DNA of 64,000 nucleotides, from positions 1 to 64,000 of the forward strand of contig JXTB01000473.1 of the NCBI GenBank assembly GCA_002914805.1. The letters run 5' to 3'. Shown here in pieces: positions 23,571-34,793 of the stretch. This DNA comes from Parasponia andersonii (lineage: Eukaryota; Streptophyta; Magnoliopsida; Rosales; Cannabaceae). The position numbers and the translations under genes were made by a program. The notes beneath the pieces were generated by a model. It was not told where the DNA came from. It saw only the letters and a program-made list of their open reading frames with translations, and did not search any database. Position 1 is the stretch's first letter. Each line of letters opens with the position of its first letter.

Positions 23571-25216
23571 ATGGGTGCCTCAGAGTCGGTTCTTTCAAGC
23601 TCACAGGTAGCAGCAATGGCGAATTCACCAAATATTATTATTTTTATTTTTTGCTTTTTCTTCCGAAATCTTCCTAATTTATATATTCTAAACCCCCCGA
23701 TTGTTCATGCTTGAAGAGGCCAATCGATGGAATCACCACCGTCTCGGAGCGATCCGAAGTCGCTGATCCTATCTTACAGAGACTCAAATCCCTCAGAATT
23801 GTGAGTTTTTGAACTTTGCCTGATCCAGTTTACCAATTTCACAGACATTTAGGGTTTGTAATTATTAGGGTTTCAGTTGATTTTGATGATCAAGGTCTCT
23901 GATTTGTAATTGCAGTCGACGCCGATACTGACGTCGCCGCCGACGGAGGGTAGCTTGACTGACATTCTAGTGAGGAAACCTTCATCTTCATCAGCTCCGA
24001 GTATGGTTTTTATGGCCTTTTTTTTTTGTTTTTTTCCCCCTTTTTTGTATTAAATTTTATTATTCGATCTTAATAACCGCCTCAATTGTGAAAATTTTAG
24101 ATAAGGTTAGAGTATTCTGAAATGGGATTGTTGGAAGGATGATAATTGTTACTCTTGGTTTTGATGGTGATAGTTACTGTGGATCCAAAGGTGTTACTGG
24201 AACTCTTCTCAATGTACCGTGACTATCAGGACCAGAAAGCCCAGAAAATTAGCAAAAATCAGGTATCTTTCATATACATCATATATAGTTGGGAGCACAC
24301 AGTATATTAGCTCAGTATTGTGTTTGCACTGAATTGATGTATTGTGTATCTTGTTCATATTTACCTTCCTAGTTAAATCGGCGATGAGCATTGAAAATGC
24401 CTCTTCCATGTTCCTTATGGAGCTTTGGTTGGTTATGTTCATTGGACTCCTATTTTAATGTCTGAAGACTGAATTATGCCTTGTTTTCGGAACACGAGCT
24501 AGTAGCTGGCTGCAATCTTATTTGTTGTTTGCTGTCCTGAATTCGCTCAAAACCAGATTTGAATTCTTGTTCTTCGTGATATCACTTGAAGTTGACAGTT
24601 TTATGTTTCGAACCAGTTGAGTTTACCCTCAGCTTCAAGGCACCAGTACTGCTCATACATGAAGTTGTTAAGGGTTGGCAGGGCTTGTTTAATTTATGGT
24701 ATATGCCAACTGATTTAACACGAATTGTTTCAGGAAGAAATAGAAAACAAAATTGAAGTTGCAGACGCCTTAGCTATTAAACTTCTGCAACGTCTTAATT
24801 ACTCGGTGTCAGCAATGAAGACTACATCACAAAATTTATCAGAAGGTACCTGATATTGAATATCCTCACTCTCTGAATTATGTTCAGTTTTAGCAGCATC
24901 TCTAACTTTATTTTCACATCAATCCTGCTGACCTTTTTTTAATCAGCTGTGAATATGAATTTCTTTTAGTTTCACGTTGGAACATCCAGTTCATTCATTG
25001 CAGGTGGAGATTGGGGAGCTCAAAGGGAGGTTGACAGAAGTTATCAGTAATTGTGATGCATTATGCCGAAGAATAGCAGCCGAAGGACCAGAATCTCTTC
25101 GATCGTCAGTGAAGCCATTTGCTGTCCCCGTTGCTGCTACAGAAGATAGTTCGGGCCCGTCTTCTATACAAACCGTGGTTCAAAGAAATCCACCTTCAGA
25201 AACGAAGTTAGACTAG
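23571..25216 (+). CDS. Conserved plant coiled-coil protein of unknown function, six exons
   Basis: Not recognised as a named family. Exons are 23571-23606, 23717-23800, 23916-24000, 24174-24262, 24734-24845 and 24990-25216. All junctions are GT..AG and the phases are consistent, giving 210 residues. It starts MGASESVLSSSQ, continues with a Ser/Thr/Pro-rich segment (PPTEGSLTDILVRKP) and then a long helical, heptad-like region (about residues 70-165) rich in Glu, Lys, Gln and Leu, including LFSMYRDYQDQKAQKI and VEIGELKGRLTEVI. It ends in a polar Ser/Pro-rich tail. There is no signal peptide or membrane segment. The helical core with a long alpha-helical pair is reminiscent of small subunits of tethering or BLOC/BORC-type complexes, but this is only a resemblance. 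An ATG at 23727 was rejected because it is out of frame with the following exon. The tiny first exon (12 codons) is the least certain part. Confidence 0.8.
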
Positions 25217-26183
25217 CAGTTTTACATATACCTTCTTGTACACATTAGAGATTGAGGTTTATCCTCAGTTGCATTCTAATCTTATCTTTTTATTTATTTA
25301 TTTATTTATTTATTTTTGTTAGACTATCGAGGTTCACAAGCGTTTTGTATTTCACATTTGACAAACATGTAAGATCAACGGAAATGATCAGTAAAAAATC
25401 GTCCTTTTGTCTTATAAGCCTGACTTTGAAAAAGAAAAAGACAGATTCATTCGCTTTTTTATATGCCATGCGCCAAAGAACTCCCACAATCTTTTGTTTC
25501 TTAAAGAAAAGAGGAGATTGACGTATAAGCCAACATGATAGATCCATAAATTTCACTAGGAATCATATAAGTTGCTCCAGGAACTAGATAAATAAATGTG
25601 TCATTGTCTGTCACTGAGATGATATGGCAGTTAATGTCGAATCTGATAGGGCCATGATCATGTGAGCTAATTAAAAAACTTGGAAGATAATGGTGATGTG
25701 TGTAACTTCTTCGATCGAATTCCTTCCAAGTTTCACCCACATAAACTACTTGGAAAAATCAACTATTCCACTTCAATTTCACCAGGGGAGATAATGAATC
25801 TCATTTTAAAGCAGAGGAAGCTTTGTAATTCGTAACAATTCGAGTCTCATTTAAGATTTCTGTCTGATACACACTAGAAATGCTCGTAGCAAGAAAATGA
25901 AAAATCATTGACTTGACTCCATAAACATATAATTTGCTGAATTAAACGAGTTAAGTAACACAAAAGAATAGAACAACTGTCAAGATATGATGAGCGATCC
26001 AAAAAGTAAAATAAAAATACTGAAAATCAAACTATATTTGCTCTTGAGAACCATTTAATTGAACAACACTGTAATGAATTTGAAAAAAAAAAAAAAAAAA
26101 AAAAGAGAGAGGCCTCTATAGTAGTATCATCATCTTCGTACCAATATGAAACCAAAACTCGAGCCATGAGAGAGAAAATCAAT
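25217..26183. other. Intergenic stretch between convergent genes
   Basis: No coding region is supported. It must hold the 3' ends of both the coiled-coil gene (+) and the GDP-mannose dehydratase gene (-). A (TTTA)n microsatellite is at about 25288-25315 and an A-run at 26082-26103. Confidence 0.6.
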
Positions 26184-27299
26184 TCAGGGCTGTTGCTGGG
26201 CATCCATGTAACCAGCATCAACAAGAACCTTCTCCCTCTTAGCTAACTCAATATCTTCATCCACCATCATCTTCACCAGTTGCTCAAAACCCACTTTGGG
26301 CTTCCACCCAAGAACCTTCTTAGCCTTGGAAGCATCCCCTTTGAGATTATCAACCTCCGCAGGCCTGAAGTACCTCTTGTCAATAACAACATGGTCCCTC
26401 CAATTCAACCCCACATACCCAAACGCCACCTCCAAGAACTCCTCCACCGTGTGCGAGTCCTCGGTCGCCACGACGTAATCGTCGGGCTTCTCCTGCTGCA
26501 GCATCATCCACATGGCCTCGACATAGTCCCCGGCGAAGCCCCAGTCCCTCGAGGCCTGGAGGTTCCCCAGGAAGAGCTTGTTCTGGAGCCCGATCTTGAT
26601 CCGCCCCACGGCGCGGGTGATCTTCCGGGTCACGAAGTTCTCGCCCCGCCGCGGTGACTCATGGTTGAACAGGATCCCATTGCAGGCGAAGATCCCATAA
26701 GCCTCCCTGTAATTGACCGTGTACCAATGCGCCGCGCATTTCGACGCGGCATAGGGCGATCGCGGGTGGAACGGCGTCGCCTCGCTCTGCGGCGGGGGCG
26801 TCGACCCGAACATCTCAGACGATCCGGCCTGGTAGTACCGGATGTGGGACCTGCCCGTGGCGGAGATGTGAGATCGGACGGCCTCGAGGAGGCGGAGCGC
26901 GCCGGTGGCGACCACGTCCGCGGTGTAGTCCGGGATTTCGAAGGAGACGGCGACGTGGGACTGGGCGGCCAGGTTGTAGACCTCGTCGGGGAGAATAATG
27001 TCGAGCCAGCGGCGGAGCGAGGAGGCATCGGTGAGGTCGGCGTAGTGGAGCTTCATCCGGGCCTTGTGGGCATTGTGCGGATCGATGTAGATGTGATTGA
27101 TCCGCTGGGTGTTGAAGTTCGAGGACCTTCGGATCAGGCCATGGACCTCGTAGCCCTTGTTGAGGAGAAACTCCGTCAAGTACGACCCGTCTTGACCCGT
27201 TATACCCGTAATCAGGGCAATCTTTCGCTTCGGGGCATCGCCGTTGACGGTGGACTCGGGTTTGGATCCGGATCCGGGGGTTTCGTTCTCTGAGGCCAT
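26184..27299 (-). CDS. GMD: GDP-mannose 4,6-dehydratase (MUR1/GMD type), intronless
   Basis: Converts GDP-D-mannose to GDP-4-keto-6-deoxy-D-mannose, the first step of GDP-L-fucose synthesis for cell-wall xyloglucan, pectin and glycoprotein fucosylation, in the cytosol. Single exon, 371 residues, matching the roughly 360-373 residues of Arabidopsis GMD1 and MUR1. It is a short-chain dehydrogenase/reductase of the extended type. The NADP-binding glycine motif is GITGQDGSY at residues 32-40, with [11 protein letters not shown] at 57-67. The active-site region has GSSEMFG at 159-165 and the YxxxK pair Y183/K187 in [28 protein letters not shown] (substrate loop) and [16 protein letters not shown] follow. 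The variable N-terminus (1-25) is Ser/Gly/Pro-rich. Codon use is markedly GC-rich compared with the surrounding DNA, which is common for intronless GMD genes. The start is the only ATG ahead of the conserved KRKIALITG. Confidence 0.97.
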   Translation of the reverse strand: MASENETPGSGSKPESTVNGDAPKRKIALITGITGQDGSYLTEFLLNKGYEVHGLIRRSSNFNTQRINHIYIDPHNAHKARMKLHYADLTDASSLRRWLDIILPDEVYNLAAQSHVAVSFEIPDYTADVVATGALRLLEAVRSHISATGRSHIRYYQAGSSEMFGSTPPPQSEATPFHPRSPYAASKCAAHWYTVNYREAYGIFACNGILFNHESPRRGENFVTRKITRAVGRIKIGLQNKLFLGNLQASRDWGFAGDYVEAMWMMLQQEKPDDYVVATEDSHTVEEFLEVAFGYVGLNWRDHVVIDKRYFRPAEVDNLKGDASKAKKVLGWKPKVGFEQLVKMMVDEDIELAKREKVLVDAGYMDAQQQP

Positions 27300-27964
27300 T
27301 GTTTTGATTTTTCGAGCTTTTTCTTTATTTTATTTTTTTTTTCTGATAATGAGGGAATAAGGGAGATTTGATTACCGTGAATTGAGAAAGGAAGTGGAGA
27401 ATTTAAGTAGTGCGGGACGAAGACAGATCCAGTCTGGTTATTCCTGTAGAGGAACTAAGACGCGGTTTTTTCTGTCTACAATTATGACGAATAGGAGGGC
27501 GCCACGTCGCGGGATGAGGGTTCTTTGGTAAATAAGTACGGGAAGAATTACTGGGAATGACGATTTTACCATTTTGGCGTCGGTGAGTGGTGCTGCCGTG
27601 TGTTGTTATATGGGGTACCCTTTGTTTCTTTGTTTCAAAAGGGGTACCCCTTATTGTTATTACCGTGGGGTCTACAAGTCTGTGGCTTGTAACTATATGC
27701 GTTTTGTAAACAAGAACTACATAATTATGACTGCCTGCTTAGGCCTTAGTGTTTCTTTTTTTTTTTTTTTTTTTGAATTTGTGATAATTAGGCTAATAGA
27801 AGTATAGAACTTCCGATAATTTTTATGATTGTTTCTTATAGAGAATAAAGAAATTTAGTATCAATTATCATTCATCATTATTATTGTACGTGTTAAATAT
27901 TCGGTGTTCAAAAATTTAGGCTCTCCAATAATGACTCTAATAGAAAGATTGAATTATAAGTAAT

Positions 27965-28539
27965 TGGACAAAGTATCCTACAACCTCCTAGTTTTTGTTA
28001 AAAGGAGTCGTTTATTCTATTACATTTGAAATTTATCCCATATGCCTACTTTTTGCAAATACAGTGTCAGTTTGTCCCCATTTTCATAAGTGCAATGTTG
28101 TTTTATCCAGATTTGTACCAACTTGTCCACTAAAAATTTGTTTGTATAAATGAGAAAAGTTTTTAGTTTTTTCATTGAAAATTTGATATTTATTCAAATT
28201 AAATATAGTTTTATGCAAATGAGATAATTAAAAAAGTTCTTATCATTCTTAATTTTAACTGTAAAATATTTTTTTGAATTTTTATGCAAATTTGAAAATA
28301 TAGTGATTTCATCTCTTGTATTCCTTTTTATTTAGTGGATCTTAATATTTGGTGGGTATAATGACATTTTTTTTTAACACCAATCTGCTGATCAGAGAAA
28401 AGTGATATAATATTTGCAAATATTGGGGCAAAATAACACGATATATGTAAAAATTAGGGTGCGTATACCAAGTATCAAATGTGAGGGTGTAAAATACCAC
28501 GCTGAGCAAAAGTTAGAGAGTTGTATGGTATTTTGTCAC
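27965..28539. mobile_element. MITE-like element with long imperfect inverted repeats
   Basis: About 115 bp at each end align in inverted orientation (left 27965-28080, right about 28425-28539), with GACAAA-TA-CCTACAAC at the outer left and its complement at the outer right. The flanks show AAGTAAT at 27958-27964 and again at 28540-28546, consistent with a target-site duplication. There is no coding capacity, and the total length is about 575 bp. Family unknown; length and repeats fit a non-autonomous MULE-like or other DNA element. Confidence 0.6.
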
Positions 28540-30120
28540 AAGTAATAATAAACAATCGTTTATTTGGCAAATTCACAAGAGTAACTATATAGCATTACGA
28601 GAAATATGTGCCATGAGTGGCTGCTACAACACTATACTAGGGTCGTACTTGCACAAGAAAATTGATTTTACGTGATAAATTTAAAAAAAAAATGAAAAGA
28701 AAGAAAATTATTGTCCTTTAGTTTTTATTTTTGAAAAATTTCGGATCAGCTTTGTAAAATCTCGGATCTATTTACATTTACCATTTTTACTACTTGATTT
28801 AGAAAAACAAAATTTTATTACCATTGCGAAGGTGATCAACCCGAATTTTTCAATTTTTAATATATTCGGTCATCTCCTATTCCAGACAGTTTAGAGGGGA
28901 AAAAAGACATTGTTCATCATTCAGCGGATTCAACATCTAGTAAGGATGTAATAGGATGGGGCGAGATCGGTTTCGTATTTATCATTCTCATCACTATTGT
29001 TATTTTAGTATGTTATCTCTACATCATTCACCATTTAATTGGGTACGAGTCAGATTCAAAGAATTTCCATTAGAGAGTGGTTTCTCATCAGTATATCAAG
29101 GTCCTTATTTAGAATTGTTATCTTGAATTAATAAAAAATTATGTATTAGCTCAAATATTTTAAAAGTGTAAATATATTAAAAAAATAAATAAACTGAAGT
29201 TAAATTCACTGAAACACTGATTTTAGCTCAAATCCATTGGCTTTATAGTTTAATAAAAGATATAAATAACTAACAAAATATATAAATAAAACTTTAACAT
29301 ATTAGAGTTCAAAACTTAAATTATTCAATCACAAATTATGTAGCACATCCTTCATCCAAATAGATAAAAAATTCTAAATACTTAAAACTCAAAAAATAAT
29401 GGTATACCACTATAAATTACTAAGTTTAGAAAAATAAAATTGAATTATTATTATATAAAAAAATAGATAAAAATTTAACCTACATATAATCGGATTAAGA
29501 TCAATGCAAACGACTCAATCCTAAGCTCGCTTACACAGTTAAATATTAAACAACGAATCTCTACCTTTTACGTTTATAAAGGTGAAAATCTGTCCGGGCT
29601 GGTGCACCATTATATTCAGTCAAATTGACAACGCAACCCCAAATCATTTGTAGTTCATATAAAGAGATATGCCATTTACGATTTATAATTCCAATAAACA
29701 ACATTTGAAAAATGATAATATTTTTTATTGAGTAAATCTTTTAGTCCTTGAAAAAATAACATAAATCTTAGTTTGATCTGATTTTTAGAATGCCATAAAA
29801 TTACTCCATAAACCACGTTTTTTTATTTCATATTTGTTTACGAATATTAAATGCCATATTTTGCTAGAATGAATTGTGTTATTTGTCTAAATTTTGAAGT
29901 CCCCGTTAAAAGAATCCTATTATAAACTATGGATCAAAATTGACATAAAAAAAATTAAAGAAGTTCTCAGCAAAGTACGCACGCATTTATCAGAATGTAT
30001 TTTAGACATCTCTCTTAATAATTTTTTTGGTGAATATACTTTTTTAAATTTTAAATTATTTTAAATACAAAAATACTATTAACATTTTGTTTTATCAAAA
30101 GTCTATATTTCCATCTAAAC

Positions 30121-30252
30121 ACGAGAGATCAAGTTGTCAAACACATTATCTAGAACTTATTAACACTTGTATTTATTGTTATTGACACGAGAGATCAAGT
30201 TGTCAAACACATTATCTAGAACTTATTAACACTTGTATTTATTGTTATTGAC
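30121..30252 (+). repeat. Exact 66-bp tandem duplication
   Basis: The unit at 30121-30186 (starting ACGAGAGATCAAG, ending TTATTGAC) is repeated at 30187-30252 with no difference that I can see. The perfect identity points to a recent duplication in otherwise degenerate DNA. Confidence 0.9.
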
Positions 30253-31166
30253 ACCATATGTAGCTCATAACATTCAAATATGTATATAGATTTAACTAGA
30301 CAATAAGATTTGAGTTGCTATGCATCTTATTTAATACTGCTTAATACTCGTGTCTAGCACTCTTGATACTTTATCTAGTGCTAAACATTCAAATATTTTT
30401 TTTTTATTGGAGTTACTAGATACCTTTGTCCGACATCATGTCTAGTCATTTCGATTTAAGGATATATAAATCTTTTTATATATTTTTTTTAAAGATGTGT
30501 AGTTACTTAAAAATTATTAAGAGAGGTGTATTTCTAGAATTGACTATGGAGAAAATAAATTTAACCTAATTTTCCTTAAAAATTTAGATAAGTATAGCAT
30601 TATTGTAGAATGTTAAATCTGACGGCTCATACACTATTTGAGACAAGATTATTGTTCTGACCTAAATTCGGCACATTTTCAATTTTCGTAGTTGGGGACT
30701 AAAATGGATATAGGTTATTATTTGAAGACAAAAATATGAATAACCCTCTTTGTTTTTTTATTTATATATTAACCCATTTCTGTTAGTGCGGCCAGTTGGA
30801 AAACGGCATCCGACAAGTGTTAAATGTCTTTTATTTTAAACTTTAAACGACAGATTTAAATTAATGCTCGAATTAATAATATATATATATATATATGTGT
30901 CGTTTGTCAAAACAAGGAAAACTTTTTGCCGCTTACCTTTCCTCAACATCATCAAAGAAATTTACACGTCGTTTGGGTTTCAGGGAAAAAACGACAAATT
31001 GTGCTTTTTTTTTTTTTTTCGAAACAACAAATTTTGTTAGATTATTGGAAACAAATTAACATCTAATCTGAACCTTGTGGTTTTTCAGTATATATTTTTG
31101 TCGTATAAAATATTTTTTTAGAGGAAAACGTTCTTTATACTAATAGGATGTACTACTCATATGTTT

Positions 31167-31200
<34 letters not shown>

Positions 31201-32473
31201 GTTTACATGTAAATCAGTGAGATCATGTAAATCAACAAGTGAGACCCACATATTTGTTAGAGCTAAGCAAGCGAGCAGCAGTCGTTCCTTTACTTACTTA
31301 TTTTAATATGATAGGTATTTTGAATAATTAGTAAGAGCTTATTTGGCATATCTTGTATTTTTACTTTAAGTATAATAATAAAAGCAGAATCTATCAATTT
31401 GTAATCAGAATAATGTATGAATTAGAAACAAAAAATTCCATTAATTTAAATAGCTTCCCTTGTTTTGTTAATGAGTTATGACTTATCTAGAAAGTCATTC
31501 CAAATTTAAGTAATTCTTTTCAAAATTTACTCACACACTTTCATAAGTGATTCAAAATTTAGTGCTTGTGGGGAGCTGCTACCCTTGGCTTTTAAAATTA
31601 AAAGCGGTTGATCACATATTTAGTAAATTATACTTTTGGCGATTAAATTTTAAAATCCATTAAGTAGTAGCTATTTTAAACAGAATTTTATAAGTAGTGT
31701 AATGATTGACTTTGTAAAGCTGATTCTATTGCTTTCATGTAAATTTTTTGAAATATTATTTTACGCACAATGTATAATTTCATAAACATTTAAGGGTTGC
31801 TTTTAAACAAATAATCATTTTGTAAATTTAATTTATCAAATGTCTTAACCTTTTTGTCTTTTGGTCACGGTTGCTTCTGCACCACGAAACTGTGTTTTAT
31901 ACCCAAAGAAAGTTATGTGCGTATCAATTTTGTTTTCTGTTTTTTTTTTTTTAACAAAACTTCAAATTACTTGTATTATGGATATAAATGTAATATTTTT
32001 TTTAAATTACAATAATCACCTTTTTAACTTTTTTATAAGGACGATTTATATACATTTTACAAGTAATATATTGTGCGTAATAAAGCGTTTATGGACAAAT
32101 GTCATACAAGACTTTTGTCCATGCTTATAATATAAATTGTTCTCGAATTACCGTGGTATAGGTACCAACTTTCATAAGTTTATTGACGTTATTTAAAATA
32201 AAATGTGAAGAGCTGTCTAAGATCGTCCTTCAAAAATTGTTCATCCTAGAGTAATATTGCTCGTTTCCCTCATTAAAATGAAATTAAAATTTATAAATAA
32301 GTTGAAATCTAAAACGATACAAAAGTTAAAAGGTTAACATGTACTTAGAGTATAATTTCTGAACTATGTCTTTCAGCGACGAAATCAGGATTAAAACTGA
32401 AAAGGGCATATTATAAATTTTTTGAAGAAAATAAAAAAATAAAAAATTCAAAATGAGTCGCATGTTAATAAAA

Positions 32474-32622
32474 GCAAGTGTATAAACCATAATTTTAAGA
32501 GGACAAGTATATAAACCATAATTTTAGGAAAGTCAAGTGTATAAACCATAATTTTAAGGGGACAAATGTATAAACTATAATTTAAGAGAAGGTAAGTGTA
32601 TAAACCATAATTTTAGAGGGGG
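32474..32622 (+). repeat. 31-bp minisatellite (five units)
   Basis: Five head-to-tail copies of a unit of about 29-32 bp with the core TATAAACCATAATTTTA, joined by G/A-rich linkers such as AGAGGACAAG. Units differ by a few bases. Confidence 0.8.
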
Positions 32623-34432
32623 AAGGAGGGACATGGACGGAGCCAATATAGGCTCAGGGCCCCCTCATTTTTCTGAGTTATATTTTTATTATTTCAAAAT
32701 TTCAGTTTTATCCTCTATTTGGCCCCTTTGATTTTTTATCATTATAATTTTTGCCCCTATTTTATTTAAAAAAATCAATAATATCCTTAATGAGACCAGT
32801 TATTTTTTTCTTTTAAATTTCTGAATTTTACTTATATTATTTTAAAATATTATATTTTGCCTTCACTTTGGAATTTTTTTTTTACTCACCTTAAACACTC
32901 TTTTTAATTCTGTATTTGTATATGTTAACTAACGTGTTTTAAACTTAACTAAAAATAATTTTAGTGTATGCTCCGTAAGAAAATTTTTTGACACTGGGAA
33001 GGGAGATGGGGGGAGGGGGTAAATCCTTTAACTAAATGTCAATAAATTTAAATATAAATTACATATTAGTAAATGTAAAATGAAATTTCGGAGGAGCATT
33101 TGCCTTCTTGCCCATGTGCACATCTGTCTATGATGCCTTAAAATTAGTTTTCGTGTAATTTTTATAATTTTTCGCATTTGGATTCTGATAATAGCATAAA
33201 ATTATTACGTGATTCGAAGTTATGTAACTTTACGCAAGTAAAAGAAAAATGTGAATTTTAGAAAATTTTCATTTTGTTATAAATGCTATTTTCCACCTTA
33301 ATTATAATGCAATTGGTGTAAACTAACATTTTAAAAGAAACAATTGCTTATTTTTTTCAACAAAATTATTCCCATGATTAAAACTCAATGTTTATTTTAT
33401 GTTTTCCCCCTAAATTACGTGGACTGTCTTATTATGCTATGTAAACTATATATGTTTTAACTTCACCTCTAATACTACAAAAATCATTTTTCTACGAGAC
33501 AAAAAGACGAAAAATGACCATAATTTTAAAGTGTTGATAATCAGGACGAGTGTATGGGACTAGAAGAAGCAAAATAGTGGGTGGCATGTTTCATCTGTTA
33601 GTCTAAAGGAGTCAATTTTAGCAATCTAGGCGATTAATGATATGTTTACTAAAAAATAATTAGAACGATGTACGAAGAAGATTTATTAAAATATAGGAAA
33701 GGATAAAGATTCACTCAAACTTAGGAAAAAAGAATAAGAATATTTTTTCCATTTATATCTTTTAAATCGTACATATATTTAAAAAGATAACTTAGTAAAT
33801 ATAACATGTTCATATTACGCCTTCTAAATTAAGTAAACAAATGAATAGTATTCTAATGATTATGATTTTTATTCTTATTAGTTTTAAATAAACAACATTC
33901 TATAAATAATGATTCCCGTATTTTTTTTTTATTTTATTCTCATTAATTTTTCTTTTTATTTGTTCCGATCAGTGAAATAAAGGTGCCATAAGTTGAACTT
34001 ATAAAAATTCGAAATTTATTGAAAAACTACATAATCCGTGGGGCAAATCAAAGAGAGAGAAAAAAAATCCCAAGAAAATTTATACATGCCATATTTTTGT
34101 TATTATCGACAGAAAACGAAAGAGGAAAAAAAAAATTAAAAATGTTGTTATTATTATTATTGTTATTATTATCCTTTTAAAGTTTAAAAAGAAAAAACTC
34201 AACTCACAAATTCATAGACACACGTCACAGAAGCCAGTCCATGAATTCAAGAAACGACAACAAAATAAAGGTCGTATAGTATATAATTTTCCGAAAAGGA
34301 TAAGGATTAGGAGGAGGAGAAGGAATACCGGGTTAAGGATCCTCAATCCGTACGCCAACTATAGAAATATAAATATAATCCTAATCAACCTTTGTGTGCG
34401 CTGTAAAGTAAGTACGCGTCTCTCTCTTGCCC

Positions 34433-34444
34433 CTATATATATAG
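34433..34444 (+). promoter_or_regulatory. Candidate TATA box of the CCCH zinc-finger gene
   Basis: CTATATATATAG lies about 350 bp upstream of the start codon at 34794, in a segment that changes from AT-rich repeats to a CT-rich leader typical of plant 5' UTRs. Confidence 0.5.
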
Positions 34445-34793
34445 CCCTCGGATACGTTGAATGCTCCCATCATGACCAACCCTCTAGCCAAGGCCATAAA
34501 TCGATTCTAATAAATAAAAAAAAATTTTAAATAGAGAGAGAAAAGGAAAGAGATACTTCTAGGTCTAGGGTTTCAATAATTACTTCTTAGGGACGCTTCT
34601 CCCCTTCTTTATCATCTTCTTCTTCTTTTCAAAAACTAGGGTTTTCAGTCTGTGCATATATTCGATCTGCGTTTTGGGTTTACAGAATCTGTTAGTCTTG
34701 GATCGATTACGCATCTGATTAAAGCAATTAATTTTTTTTTTTTTTTTAACTGGTAATTTTGATAATAATCGAAGAGGAAAAGATTCGTTTGAA

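Larger units (their letters stand above)
27300..34432. other. Seven-kilobase gene desert of AT-rich repeats
   Basis: No protein-coding region was recognised. The first 150 bases presumably hold the 5' UTR and promoter of the GMD gene (a weak CTTAAATT lies about 105 bp upstream of its ATG). The rest holds a MITE, a 66-bp tandem duplication, a 31-bp minisatellite and a T-run at 31169-31199, listed separately, and AT-rich DNA. Around 32625-32720 a segment (GGACGGAGCC...GGCCCC) resembles the ends of plant hAT-derived repeats, but this was not secured. Confidence 0.5.

Noticed and set aside
23727-23800. ATG at 23727 as start of the coiled-coil protein
   Set aside because: It is out of frame with the next exon; a small upstream exon at 23571 gives consistent phases.
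26661-27293. 210-codon Arg/Gly-rich frame on the plus strand
   Set aside because: Antisense shadow of the GC-rich GDP-mannose dehydratase gene.
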